From: Sphingomonas psychrotolerans
GTDB lineage: Bacteria > Pseudomonadota > Alphaproteobacteria > Sphingomonadales > Sphingomonadaceae
Assembly (NCBI RefSeq): GCF_002796605.1
Contig: NZ_CP024923.1
Span: 3,017,001-3,081,000 of the forward strand
Direction: 5' to 3'
DNA: 64,000 nucleotides
Positions 43,223-50,305 of this stretch are shown one piece after another. Position 1 is the first letter of the stretch. Each line of letters begins with the position of its first letter. The notes under the pieces are model-generated. The model made no database searches. It was not told where the DNA came from and worked only from the letters and a program-made list of their open reading frames with translations. The position numbers and the translations under genes are program-made.

Positions 43223-45697
43223 ATGAGCCAGTTCGCGCGTTCGCCGGTCACTGCGGTGCTCGGCCCCACCAACACCGGCAAGACCCACCTCGCGGTCGAG
43301 CGGATGTGCGGCCATGCCAGCGGCATGATCGGCTTCCCGCTGCGGCTGCTGGCGCGCGAGGTCTATGACCGCGTCGTCCGAATCAAGGGAGTGGAATCGG
43401 TCGGGCTGGTCACCGGCGAGGAGAAGATCCTGCCCCCGAAAGCCCGCTGGCTATTGTGCACTGCCGAGAGCATGCCAGTCGAGCGCGAGGTGGCGTTCGT
43501 CGGATTGGACGAGGCGCAGATCGGCGCAGACCCCGAGCGCGGGCACGTCTTCACCGATCGGCTGCTGCGCGCGCGCGGCTATGCCGAAACGATGATCCTG
43601 GGGTCGGATTCGCTGAAGCCGATGCTCAAGGCGCTCGTGCCCGATGCCGAGATCATTGGCCGCCCGCGCTTCTCGACCTTGAGCTATGCCGGCGCGAAGA
43701 AGCTCTCGCGCCTTCCCCGCCGCTCGGCAATCGTCGCCTTTTCGGCCGAGGAAGTCTACGCGGTCGCCGAGGCGCTCCGGCGGCTGCGCGGCGGCGCTGC
43801 GGTGGTGATGGGCGCGCTTTCCCCGCGCACCCGCAACGCCCAGGTCGCGATGTTCCAGGCCGGCGAAGTCGATTATCTCGTCGCCACCGACGCGATCGGC
43901 ATGGGGCTCAACATGGATGTGAACCATGTCGCCTTCGCCAGCCTCTCCAAGTTCGACGGCCGCCGCCAGCGCCGGCTGACCATTGCGGAAATGGCGCAGA
44001 TCGCCGGCCGCGCCGGCCGCCACCAGCGCGACGGCACCTTCGGCGCGCTGCACGAGGAAGGCCCCAGCGCCTTCACGCCCGAGGAAGTGCTGGCACTCGA
44101 AGCGCATCAAGTGCCCCGGCTCGAACATCTCTTCTGGCGCGAAGGCGCGCCCGATTTCGCCAGCATCGACGCGCTGATCGCCAGCCTCGAGGCCAAGCCC
44201 CGCGACGAGGCGCTGCGTGCCGCACCGCAGGCGGTGGACCTCGCCGTGCTCAAGCATCTCGCCGAAGAGGATTGGGTGCGCGCGCGGGTGTGCGCGCCGC
44301 GGATGGTGATGCGGCTCTGGGCGGCGTGCGGCCTACCCGATTTCCGCAAGCTGGGCGTCGATCCGCATGCGCGCTTCGTCGGCCGGCTGTTCGGGCACCT
44401 CTCCGAAGCCAATGGCCATGTTCCGCACCAATGGTTCGCCGACGAGATCGCGCGGCTGGACAATATGGCCGGCGATGTCGAAACGCTTGCGGGACGGATC
44501 GCCGCGGCGCGCAGCTGGGCCTATATCGCCCACCGCGCCGACTGGCTCGAGGACCCGATCCACTGGGCCGAACGTACGCGAGCGATCGAGGAAAAGCTTT
44601 CCGACGCGCTTCACGCCAGCCTTACCCAGCGCTTCGTCGACAAGCGCACCACAATATTGCTCCGCCAGATCGGCGCCGGCGCCTCGGACCTGCCGGTGAC
44701 GATCGGCGCGCAAGGCGAAGTCAGCGTCGAGGAGCATCCGCTGGGCAAGCTCGAGGGCTTCCGCTTCACTGTGCAGGCCGAAGCGCGGGCGGCGGACAAG
44801 CGCATGTTGCTCGCGGCGGCGGAGAAAAGGCTGGCGGGCGAATTTCGCAAACGCGGCGAGGCGCTGATCGAGTCGAGCGATGCCGATCTCGCTATTGCGA
44901 ACAATGCCGTGGAATGGCGCGGCTTCGCGGTCGCGATGCTGCGGCCCGGCGTCAATCTGGTTCGCCCCAGGATCACGATCGATCGCGCACTCGATGTGCT
45001 CGACCCGCAGGCGCGCAGCGCAGTGCAGGCGCGGCTCGAGACGTGGTTCGCCACGCAGATCGAGCGCCATCTCCCCGTCCTCGCCAAGCTCGACGCCGCC
45101 AGCCGCGATCCTGCCGCCGGCAGTCCGCTCCGCGCGCTGGCGAACGCGCTGCTCGATTCCGGTGGACTGCTCCCGCGCCGGGCTGCCGCGATTTTGGTCG
45201 AAAGCCTCGACGGCGACGCGCGCAAGCAGCTGCGATCAATCGGGGTGACGATCGGCACGCTCGACCTGTTCGCGCCCGCCTTGCTCAAGCCCGTCGCCGC
45301 GCGCTGGCGGCGCGCACTGATGGGGCTGGCCGATGCGCCTGCCGAAGGCACGACAGTGCTCGCACGCAATGCCCCCGGCGCCGATCTCGCTTATGGCTAC
45401 CGCCCGCTGGGCGCGCAGGCGGTTCGCGTCGATCTGGTCGAGCGAATCGCACGCGCCGCGCACGACGCCCGGCAGGGGCGCAAGCCCTTCGCACCCGATC
45501 CCGCGCTTGCCACTTCGATCGGCCTTTCCACCGAGACGCTGGCCCGGCTGATGGCGCAACTCGGCTTCAAAACTGCGAAGCCGCGTGACGGCGAGCCGCA
45601 GCGCTGGATCTGGCAAGGCCTGACACCCGTCGCGAGGCCCCGTGCCGCGCCCATCGACAATGCCTTCGCGGCACTCGCGGGATTGCGCGATGGCTGA
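43223..45697 (+). CDS. Suv3-like superfamily 2 RNA helicase
   Basis: An 824-residue helicase related to mitochondrial SUV3, which unwinds RNA or RNA-DNA duplexes. Walker A is LGPTNTGKTHLA (residues about 13-24); motif II is GLDEAQIGADPERGH in place of a classic DEAD; the second helicase domain holds VDYLVATDAIGMGLNMDVNHV and motif VI-like AEMAQIAGRAGRHQRDG. A long C-terminal part (residues about 330-824) is Ala/Arg-rich and typical of alphaproteobacterial members, which are annotated as helicase-related proteins. It overlaps the S4-domain gene by eight bases; the pair is a common alphaproteobacterial arrangement. Exact RNA substrate is unknown. Confidence 0.9.
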   Translation: MSQFARSPVTAVLGPTNTGKTHLAVERMCGHASGMIGFPLRLLAREVYDRVVRIKGVESVGLVTGEEKILPPKARWLLCTAESMPVEREVAFVGLDEAQIGADPERGHVFTDRLLRARGYAETMILGSDSLKPMLKALVPDAEIIGRPRFSTLSYAGAKKLSRLPRRSAIVAFSAEEVYAVAEALRRLRGGAAVVMGALSPRTRNAQVAMFQAGEVDYLVATDAIGMGLNMDVNHVAFASLSKFDGRRQRRLTIAEMAQIAGRAGRHQRDGTFGALHEEGPSAFTPEEVLALEAHQVPRLEHLFWREGAPDFASIDALIASLEAKPRDEALRAAPQAVDLAVLKHLAEEDWVRARVCAPRMVMRLWAACGLPDFRKLGVDPHARFVGRLFGHLSEANGHVPHQWFADEIARLDNMAGDVETLAGRIAAARSWAYIAHRADWLEDPIHWAERTRAIEEKLSDALHASLTQRFVDKRTTILLRQIGAGASDLPVTIGAQGEVSVEEHPLGKLEGFRFTVQAEARAADKRMLLAAAEKRLAGEFRKRGEALIESSDADLAIANNAVEWRGFAVAMLRPGVNLVRPRITIDRALDVLDPQARSAVQARLETWFATQIERHLPVLAKLDAASRDPAAGSPLRALANALLDSGGLLPRRAAAILVESLDGDARKQLRSIGVTIGTLDLFAPALLKPVAARWRRALMGLADAPAEGTTVLARNAPGADLAYGYRPLGAQAVRVDLVERIARAAHDARQGRKPFAPDPALATSIGLSTETLARLMAQLGFKTAKPRDGEPQRWIWQGLTPVARPRAAPIDNAFAALAGLRDG

Positions 45698-45998
45698 CGG
45701 CGAGACTCTCCGGCTCGACCGCTTCCTGTGGTTCGCTCGCCTCGCCAAGTCGCGCAGCGCGGCGCAGGCGATCGCCGAAAAAGGCACGCTGCGCCTCGAT
45801 GGGCGCCGGATCGAGCGTTCGGCGGCGGCAGTGCGCGTCGGGACGATCATCGTCTTCCCGCTCTACGGCAAGGTGCTAGCGCTGCGGGTAGAGGCATTGC
45901 CGAAGCGCCGCGGTCCGCCGGCCGAGGCGGCCCAACTCTACACGCGACTGGAAACCGCGAGCCCCAGAAACGTTGACGCCGCAGAATCCGGGGCATAG
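45690..45998 (+). CDS. S4 domain RNA-binding protein (Hsp15-like)
   Basis: A 102-residue protein with an S4 RNA-binding fold: [32 protein letters not shown] (seen in part as [20 protein letters not shown]) matches Hsp15, which binds free 50S subunits with stalled nascent chains. The S4 strand-helix pattern is followed by [26 protein letters not shown]. The ATG at 45690 lies inside the end of the helicase gene, giving translational coupling; the open frame upstream is part of the helicase gene in another frame. The role in ribosome recycling is inferred from the family. Confidence 0.88.
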   Translation: MADGETLRLDRFLWFARLAKSRSAAQAIAEKGTLRLDGRRIERSAAAVRVGTIIVFPLYGKVLALRVEALPKRRGPPAEAAQLYTRLETASPRNVDAAESGA

Positions 45999-46018
45999 CA
46001 GGGGCCGCGTTACAGACC

Positions 46019-46040
46019 ATTGCCGCTCAATTGCCGCTCA
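46019..46040. repeat. Tandem 11-bp repeat before fdxA
   Basis: The 11-base unit attgccgctca occurs twice in tandem (46019-46029 and 46030-46040), ending 16 bases before the fdxA ATG. It overlaps the leader region, so copy number could affect fdxA expression; no evidence beyond the pattern itself. Confidence 0.5.
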
Positions 46041-46056
46041 GGGGAGCCGACCTGCC

Positions 46057-46395
46057 ATGACCTATGTCGTCACCGACGCCTGCATCCGGTGCAAGTACAT
46101 GGATTGCGTCGAGGTGTGCCCGGTCGACTGTTTCTACGAAGGCGAGAACATGCTCGTCATCAACCCCAGCGAGTGCATCGACTGCGGCGTCTGCGAGCCC
46201 GAATGCCCCGCCGAGGCGATCCTGCCCGATACCGAGAACGGCCTCGAACAGTGGCTCGAGCTCAACAAGACCTATTCCGAGGAATGGCCGAACATCACCC
46301 AGAAGGGCGACGTTCCCGCCGATGCCGACGCGTTGAAGGGTGAGGAAGGCAAGTTCGAGAAGTATTTCTCGACGAGCCCCGGCACCGGAAGCTGA
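46057..46395 (+). CDS. fdxA: Ferredoxin FdxA (7Fe-8S type)
   Basis: A 112-residue ferredoxin of the Azotobacter FdI type. Cysteines at 9, 12, 17 and 21 ([14 protein letters not shown]) and the second set [12 protein letters not shown] give the ligands for a [3Fe-4S] and a [4Fe-4S] cluster. The protein carries electrons in the cytoplasm to partners that are not encoded here. The C-terminal helical extension (residues about 65-112) is usual in alphaproteobacteria. The ATG at 46057 follows GGGGAG. In many alphaproteobacteria fdxA lies between the S4/helicase genes and carD, as here. Confidence 0.95.
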   Translation: MTYVVTDACIRCKYMDCVEVCPVDCFYEGENMLVINPSECIDCGVCEPECPAEAILPDTENGLEQWLELNKTYSEEWPNITQKGDVPADADALKGEEGKFEKYFSTSPGTGS

Positions 46396-46560
46396 TCCCC
46401 GGCGCCCCCCCGCGCCCGGCCATCGACAGGAATCTTCGCCGCAGTGCACATAAATGCGCTGCGAGGATGACGCGCGGCTGGTAATTTTATTGCAACCGTG
46501 TTAAATAGTCCGGGACGGAGGCGGTAAATCGCCCTTCCGCCCGGAGAAGCATAGGTTGTT

Positions 46561-46620
46561 GTCCCGAACCGCCTGCCCGACGCCAGCCGCGTCAGGGCCG
46601 ACGCCGCACCCGTTCGGGAC
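46561..46620 (+). other. Long inverted repeat in the carD leader
   Basis: The 9-base arms gtcccgaac (46561-46569) and gttcgggac (46612-46620) are perfectly complementary around 42 bases of GC-rich sequence, ending 28 bases before the carD ATG. In RNA the arms could close a structured domain just before the ribosome site. The 46396-46648 interval has no gene and also holds an AT-rich stretch (about 46480-46510) where the carD promoter may lie. Confidence 0.5.
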
Positions 46621-46648
46621 CAGTTATTCACGGAAAGGTCTCTAGCCC

Positions 46649-47182
46649 ATGGCTGCCAAGGCGCTGTCCTTCGACGTCGGCGATTATGTCGTTTACCCCA
46701 AGCACGGCGTGGGCCGTGTTATCGAGCTGCAGAAACAGGAAATTGCGGGCATGCAGCTCGAACTCTATGTGCTGCGCTTCGAAAAAGAGAAGATGACGCT
46801 GCGCGTGCCCACCAACAAGGCCGAGAGCGTCGGGATGCGCAAGCTTTCGAGCGACAAGACGCTCCGCGAGGCGCTCGAGACGCTCAAGGGCAAGCCCAAG
46901 GTCAAGCGCACCATGTGGTCGCGCCGCGCACAGGAATATGAAGCCAAGATCAATTCGGGCGACCTCGTGTCGATCGCCGAAGTGGTCCGCGATCTGTTCC
47001 GCGCCGAAGACCAGCCCGAGCAGAGCTATTCGGAGCGCCAGATCTTCGAAGCCGCCGCCAGCCGCCTCGCGCGCGAACTCGCCGCGATGGAAGAAGTCGA
47101 CGAGCCGACCGCGCTCGAGAAGATCCTCGACATCCTGCGCAAGGCCGCAGCGATCTGGAACAAGGACAAGGTTCCCGCCTGA
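46649..47182 (+). CDS. carD: CarD/CdnL family transcription regulator
   Basis: A 177-residue CarD/CdnL protein, which binds the RNA polymerase beta subunit and stabilises open complexes, notably at rRNA promoters. The N-terminal RNAP-interaction domain is FDVGDYVVYPKHGVGRVIEL to VLRFEKEKMTLRVPTNKAE; the C-terminal helical domain contains TMWSRRAQEYEAKINSGDL and SYSERQIFEAAASRLARELA, with the conserved Trp used for DNA fork contact. Length is typical. It is probably monocistronic: a 250-base leader with an inverted repeat precedes it and an intrinsic terminator follows. Confidence 0.95.
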   Translation: MAAKALSFDVGDYVVYPKHGVGRVIELQKQEIAGMQLELYVLRFEKEKMTLRVPTNKAESVGMRKLSSDKTLREALETLKGKPKVKRTMWSRRAQEYEAKINSGDLVSIAEVVRDLFRAEDQPEQSYSERQIFEAAASRLARELAAMEEVDEPTALEKILDILRKAAAIWNKDKVPA

Positions 47183-47207
47183 TCCCGGGGACTTGTCGAA
47201 AACCGGC

Positions 47208-47244
47208 AAGGGGCGCGCGGGAAACCGCCGCCCCTTTTCCTTTT
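47208..47244 (+). terminator. Rho-independent terminator after carD
   Basis: An 8-bp stem, aaggggcg (47208-47215) and cgcccctt (47229-47236), with a 13-base loop is followed by TTCCTTTT. It lies 25 bases after the carD stop and should end its transcript. Confidence 0.8.
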
Positions 47245-47293
47245 CCGCCATCTGGTGTATTGATCATGTAATACACGGGTTCGGGAGAAGGAA

Positions 47294-48007
47294 ATGCGTA
47301 TGTTGCTGATCGTCGCGCTGCTGCCGCTGGCCGCATGCCAATCCAATTGGGAGAAGAAGGGCGAGGCCGCGCAGGCGAGCGGCAGCGGCGCCACGCGCAC
47401 CTTCGCCGCTACCGGCTTCACTGGCGTCGAATTGCGCGGCTCGGACGATGTCGACGTCAAGACCGGGGCGAATTTCGCAGTGACCGCCGAGGGCGATACG
47501 AAGGTCCTCGACCAGCTCGACATCCGGGTGGTCAACGGCACGCTCCGCGTCGCCCGCAAGGACAGCAAATGGTTCAGCAATGACCGCGGTGCGCGCGTGC
47601 ATGTCGTCATGCCCAGGCTCACTGCGGCTGCCGTGGGGGGCTCGGGCGATCTCACCGTCGACCGCGCCGAGGGCGATTTCGGCGGCGCTGTCTCCGGATC
47701 GGGCAATCTCACCATCGCCGATCTTCGCGCCGGCAGTGCCGACCTGTCGGTGGCCGGATCGGGCGATATGAGCGTCGCGGGAAGCGCGTCGAAGCTGTCC
47801 GCCTCGATCGCCGGTTCGGGCAACATCGACGCCAGGCGCCTTACCGCCGCGAACGCCGATGTCTCGATCGCCGGTTCGGGCAATGTCTTCGGCACCGTCA
47901 AGGGGCCGGCTTCGGTCTCGATCGTCGGATCGGGCGATGCCGAACTCGGCGGCGGGGCCAAATGCTCGGTCAACGCAGTGGGCTCGGGCGAGGCGCGCTG
48001 CAGCTAA
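47294..48007 (+). CDS. DUF2807 (head GIN domain) lipoprotein
   Basis: A 237-residue probable lipoprotein. The signal MRMLLIVALLPLAAC ends in a lipobox with Cys15. The mature part is a right-handed beta-helix-like DUF2807 (head GIN) domain, with repeated GSGN/GSGD turns (SGSGNLTIADL, AGSGDMSVAG, AGSGNIDARRL, AGSGNVFGTV, VGSGDAELGG). The FTGVELRGSDDVDVKTG N-terminal block is typical. Such proteins are common in Bacteroidetes and sphingomonads; their role is unknown, perhaps adhesion or binding of surface polymers. GGAGAAGG precedes the ATG. A second DUF2807 gene follows 39 bases later, suggesting an old duplication. Confidence 0.85.
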   Translation: MRMLLIVALLPLAACQSNWEKKGEAAQASGSGATRTFAATGFTGVELRGSDDVDVKTGANFAVTAEGDTKVLDQLDIRVVNGTLRVARKDSKWFSNDRGARVHVVMPRLTAAAVGGSGDLTVDRAEGDFGGAVSGSGNLTIADLRAGSADLSVAGSGDMSVAGSASKLSASIAGSGNIDARRLTAANADVSIAGSGNVFGTVKGPASVSIVGSGDAELGGGAKCSVNAVGSGEARCS

Positions 48008-48045
48008 AGCTTGCCTGGGCAGGCGCGCCGCGCGACTGTCGCGCG

Positions 48046-48732
48046 ATGCGTCCGCTGCTCCTCGCTCCGTTGCTGTTCCTCGTCGCCGCCGCGCCGGCAC
48101 AGGACCGCCGCTTCATGATCAGCGACTTCGAGCGGCTACGCGTCGACGGCCCGTTCGAAGTCGAGGTCGTTCCCGGCGCCCCCGGGGCAACGGCGTTCGG
48201 CGACCGTGTCGCGCTCGATCAGGTCTCGGTGCGGAGCAACGGCGATACATTGGTGGTGAGCAGCGGCCCGCTCTCGCAGGCCGGCCGCAAGGGGACGCTG
48301 CCGACGCTGCGTGTCTCCAGCCGGTCGCTGCGCGGGGTGATCCTCAACGGCGGCGCCAGGGTGCGCGTCGCGGAGATGCGCGGCGCCCGCGTCGAACTGC
48401 TGCAGACCGGGACGGGAACGCTCGAAATAGCGTCGATCCGCACCGACGATCTCAACGCCAGCCTCACCGGCACCGGCACGATGACGCTGGCCGGTACCGC
48501 CCAGCGCGCCCGAATACGCAATTACGGCGCAGGTTCGATCGACGCGAGCGGCCTCACCGCCGGCGATGCCAGCCTCACTTCGGAGAGCAGCGGCAACATC
48601 CGGATCGATGTGCGCTTCACTGCGCGCGCGACGGCGCTGGCCAGCGGCGGGATCACCATCACCGGCAAGCCCGAATGCACGCTGCGCGGCCCCGGGCCGA
48701 TGGCATGTTCGGGGACGATCGTCCGGCGCTAG
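48046..48732 (+). CDS. DUF2807 secreted protein
   Basis: A 228-residue secreted protein, second in a DUF2807 pair. The signal peptide is MRPLLLAPLLFLVAAAPAQ, without a lipobox, so this copy is soluble while its neighbour is a lipoprotein. The DUF2807 fold shows FERLRVDGPFEVEVVPG, ILNGGARVRVAEM, LLQTGTGTLEIASI and LTGTGTMTLAG, then a C-terminal GPGPMACSGTIVRR with a cysteine pair (PECTL and ACSG). The GTG turns replace the GSG turns of the first copy, so the two have diverged. The stop overlaps the convergent pdeM stop by four bases. Confidence 0.82.
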   Translation: MRPLLLAPLLFLVAAAPAQDRRFMISDFERLRVDGPFEVEVVPGAPGATAFGDRVALDQVSVRSNGDTLVVSSGPLSQAGRKGTLPTLRVSSRSLRGVILNGGARVRVAEMRGARVELLQTGTGTLEIASIRTDDLNASLTGTGTMTLAGTAQRARIRNYGAGSIDASGLTAGDASLTSESSGNIRIDVRFTARATALASGGITITGKPECTLRGPGPMACSGTIVRR

Positions 48733-49391
48733 GCGGCCAGCGGGAAGCGCAGCAGCCGATCGTCGAGCGCGACCAGCGCCTGCGCACCGCGGCCGACCGC
48801 GCGGACGATCTCGGGATGATGCGCATCCAGCCCACCGGTGAGCGCGCCGAACGCCGGCAGGATCAGCTTGGTCGCGGTGGCGACGAAGCAGCGCCGCGCC
48901 ACTTGCCGGCCGCGCACGCTGATCCGCAGCTTGGGATGGAAATGCCCCGAAAGCTCGGGCCGCGGCTCGCCCGGTACGGCCTCGTGGCGAAGCACGAGCC
49001 CGTCGACCTCGGCTTCCTCGAGGATCGTCCCGCCGCAATGATCGACGAGCAGCGAATCGTGATTGCCGGTGATCCAACGCCAGTCGAGCCGCGCGGTCAG
49101 CCCGGTGAGCAGCGCGCGGGCATCGGCGGGAAGTCGCTCGCAGCCTGCCGAATCATGGAAACTGTCTCCGAGGCACCATAATTCCGCCGCTCCGGTACGA
49201 TCGACCAAAGCCGCCAGCTGGCTGAGCGTCGCCAGCGAATCGTAAGGCGGCAGCATCTGCCCCTTGCTCGCGAACCAGCTGCCCTTTTCGAAATGCAGAT
49301 CGGCGACGAGCAATGCCCGCCGGGCACGCCAATAGAGCGCGCCTTCTGCCAACGCCTCGAAATCATGACTGCCGAACGAAAGGGGAACCAT
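48729..49391 (-). CDS. pdeM: Ligase-associated DNA damage response endonuclease PdeM
   Basis: A 220-residue metallophosphatase of the PdeM family, named for its association with a DNA ligase, helicase and exonuclease in a repair gene set. Metal-binding motifs are in order: LLVADLHFEKG, WCLGDSFHD, WITGNHDSLL and LSGHFHPKLR. The partners (ligase LigD/ligB-like, Lhr helicase, exonuclease) are not in the window, so the gene stands alone here. The ATG at 49391 is chosen because the longer frame upstream lacks family features. Strand break processing is inferred from the family name. Confidence 0.85.
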   Translation of the reverse strand: MVPLSFGSHDFEALAEGALYWRARRALLVADLHFEKGSWFASKGQMLPPYDSLATLSQLAALVDRTGAAELWCLGDSFHDSAGCERLPADARALLTGLTARLDWRWITGNHDSLLVDHCGGTILEEAEVDGLVLRHEAVPGEPRPELSGHFHPKLRISVRGRQVARRCFVATATKLILPAFGALTGGLDAHHPEIVRAVGRGAQALVALDDRLLRFPLAA

Positions 49392-49451
49392 GCCCCGGCT
49401 ATCCGGCCACCGGGGTCCCGCTGTCAACTCCGCAAGTAAGGGCGCGGCCAC

Positions 49452-49485
49452 GAAAAGGGCGCCGGAGCCAAGCCCCGACGCCCTT
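49452..49485 (-). terminator. Terminator of rpmI-rplT
   Basis: On the minus strand aagggcg (49485-49479) and cgccctt (49461-49455) pair around a 17-base GC-rich loop that can pair further, followed by TTC (cgccctttt overall). It lies 23 bases after the rplT stop. Confidence 0.75.
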
Positions 49486-49507
49486 CGATTTCGTGCTTCG
49501 GACTGCC

Positions 49508-49873
49508 TCAGGCGGCCTGGGGCAAAGCCGCTTTCGCCTGCGCGACGATGGCGCTGAACGCCTCGCCTTCGTGCATCGCGATGTCGGCCAAGACCTTCCG
49601 GTCGAGTTCGATGCCGGCGAGCTTGAGCCCGTGCATGAACTGCGAATAGGTCAGGCCTTCGGCGCGGACGCCGGCGTTGATGCGCTGGATCCACAGACCC
49701 CGGAAGGTCCGCTTCTTAACCTTGCGGTCGCGATACGCGTACTGGCCGGCCTTCTCGACGGCCTGCCGCGCGATGCGGATCGTGTTCTTGCGACGGCCGC
49801 GATAGCCCTTCGCCTGTTCCAGAATGTTCTTGTGCTTGGCGCGGGTGGTAACACCCCGTTTGACGCGTGCCAT
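49508..49873 (-). CDS. rplT: 50S ribosomal protein L20
   Basis: Ribosomal protein L20, 121 residues: [83 protein letters not shown] is the known conserved sequence, recognised here from [20 protein letters not shown] and [20 protein letters not shown]. It binds 23S rRNA early in 50S assembly. It follows rpmI by 12 bases in the usual order. In many bacteria L20 represses this operon by binding its leader; infC is not adjacent here, so whether that control exists is open. Confidence 0.98.
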   Translation of the reverse strand: MARVKRGVTTRAKHKNILEQAKGYRGRRKNTIRIARQAVEKAGQYAYRDRKVKKRTFRGLWIQRINAGVRAEGLTYSQFMHGLKLAGIELDRKVLADIAMHEGEAFSAIVAQAKAALPQAA

Positions 49874-49885
49874 GTCTCGGGCTCC

Positions 49886-50089
49886 TTACTTCAGACCGTA
49901 CGGAGCCCAGCCGACCACACGAGCGGTATCGGCATGAGCAAGCACGGAAGTGCCGCGATTCTGGCGGATATATTTGGCGTTGTGGCTGATCAGACGGTGA
50001 CGCTTGCCAGCGAATCCGTGCTTGATCTTGCCAGTGGCGGTGAATTTGAAGCGTTTCTTCACACCGCTCTTGGTCTTGAGCTTGGGCAT
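49886..50089 (-). CDS. rpmI: 50S ribosomal protein L35
   Basis: Ribosomal protein L35, 67 residues, starting [20 protein letters not shown] and containing [16 protein letters not shown], both diagnostic. AAGGAGACC gives a strong ribosome site before the ATG at 50089; the longer frame upstream is not coding. First gene of the rpmI-rplT operon. Its promoter must lie in the 216 bases shared with the divergent AsmA-like gene. Confidence 0.98.
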   Translation of the reverse strand: MPKLKTKSGVKKRFKFTATGKIKHGFAGKRHRLISHNAKYIRQNRGTSVLAHADTARVVGWAPYGLK

Positions 50090-50235
50090 TTTGGTCTCCT
50101 TGCAATCTCGAACGTGCGAACAGCCGCGGCAGCCCTTGATGGCCGGGCGTGTTCCTGACGTTCGAGGAAAGCGGGGCGCATAACCGTGAACGGCGCGCAA
50201 TGCAACCTGAGTCCGGCGCGGCCCTCCCCGTCGGG

Positions 50236-50267
50236 CCCTTCCCCTAACCTCTCCGCAAACGGAAGGG
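50236..50267. repeat. Short inverted repeat between rpmI and the AsmA-like gene
   Basis: The arms cccttcc (50236-50242) and ggaaggg (50261-50267) flank ctaacctctccgcaaac-type sequence. This layout (cccttccc ... gcaaac ... ggaagggg) resembles dispersed intergenic repeats of alphaproteobacterial genomes. Only one copy was noticed here, so the assignment is tentative. Confidence 0.35.
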
Positions 50268-50305
50268 GAACGGAACCCTCAGGGTCTACAGGCTTTTTGT
50301 CCCAG

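Noticed and set aside
47208..47244. Possible small RNA at the GC-rich hairpin after carD
   Set aside because: The stem plus T-rich tail 25 bases after the stop is explained as an intrinsic terminator; no separate promoter is visible.
50236..50300. EcfG-like element GGAAC then CTTT before the AsmA-like gene
   Set aside because: The second half deviates from CGTT and the spacing fit is only approximate; weaker than the site at 57167.
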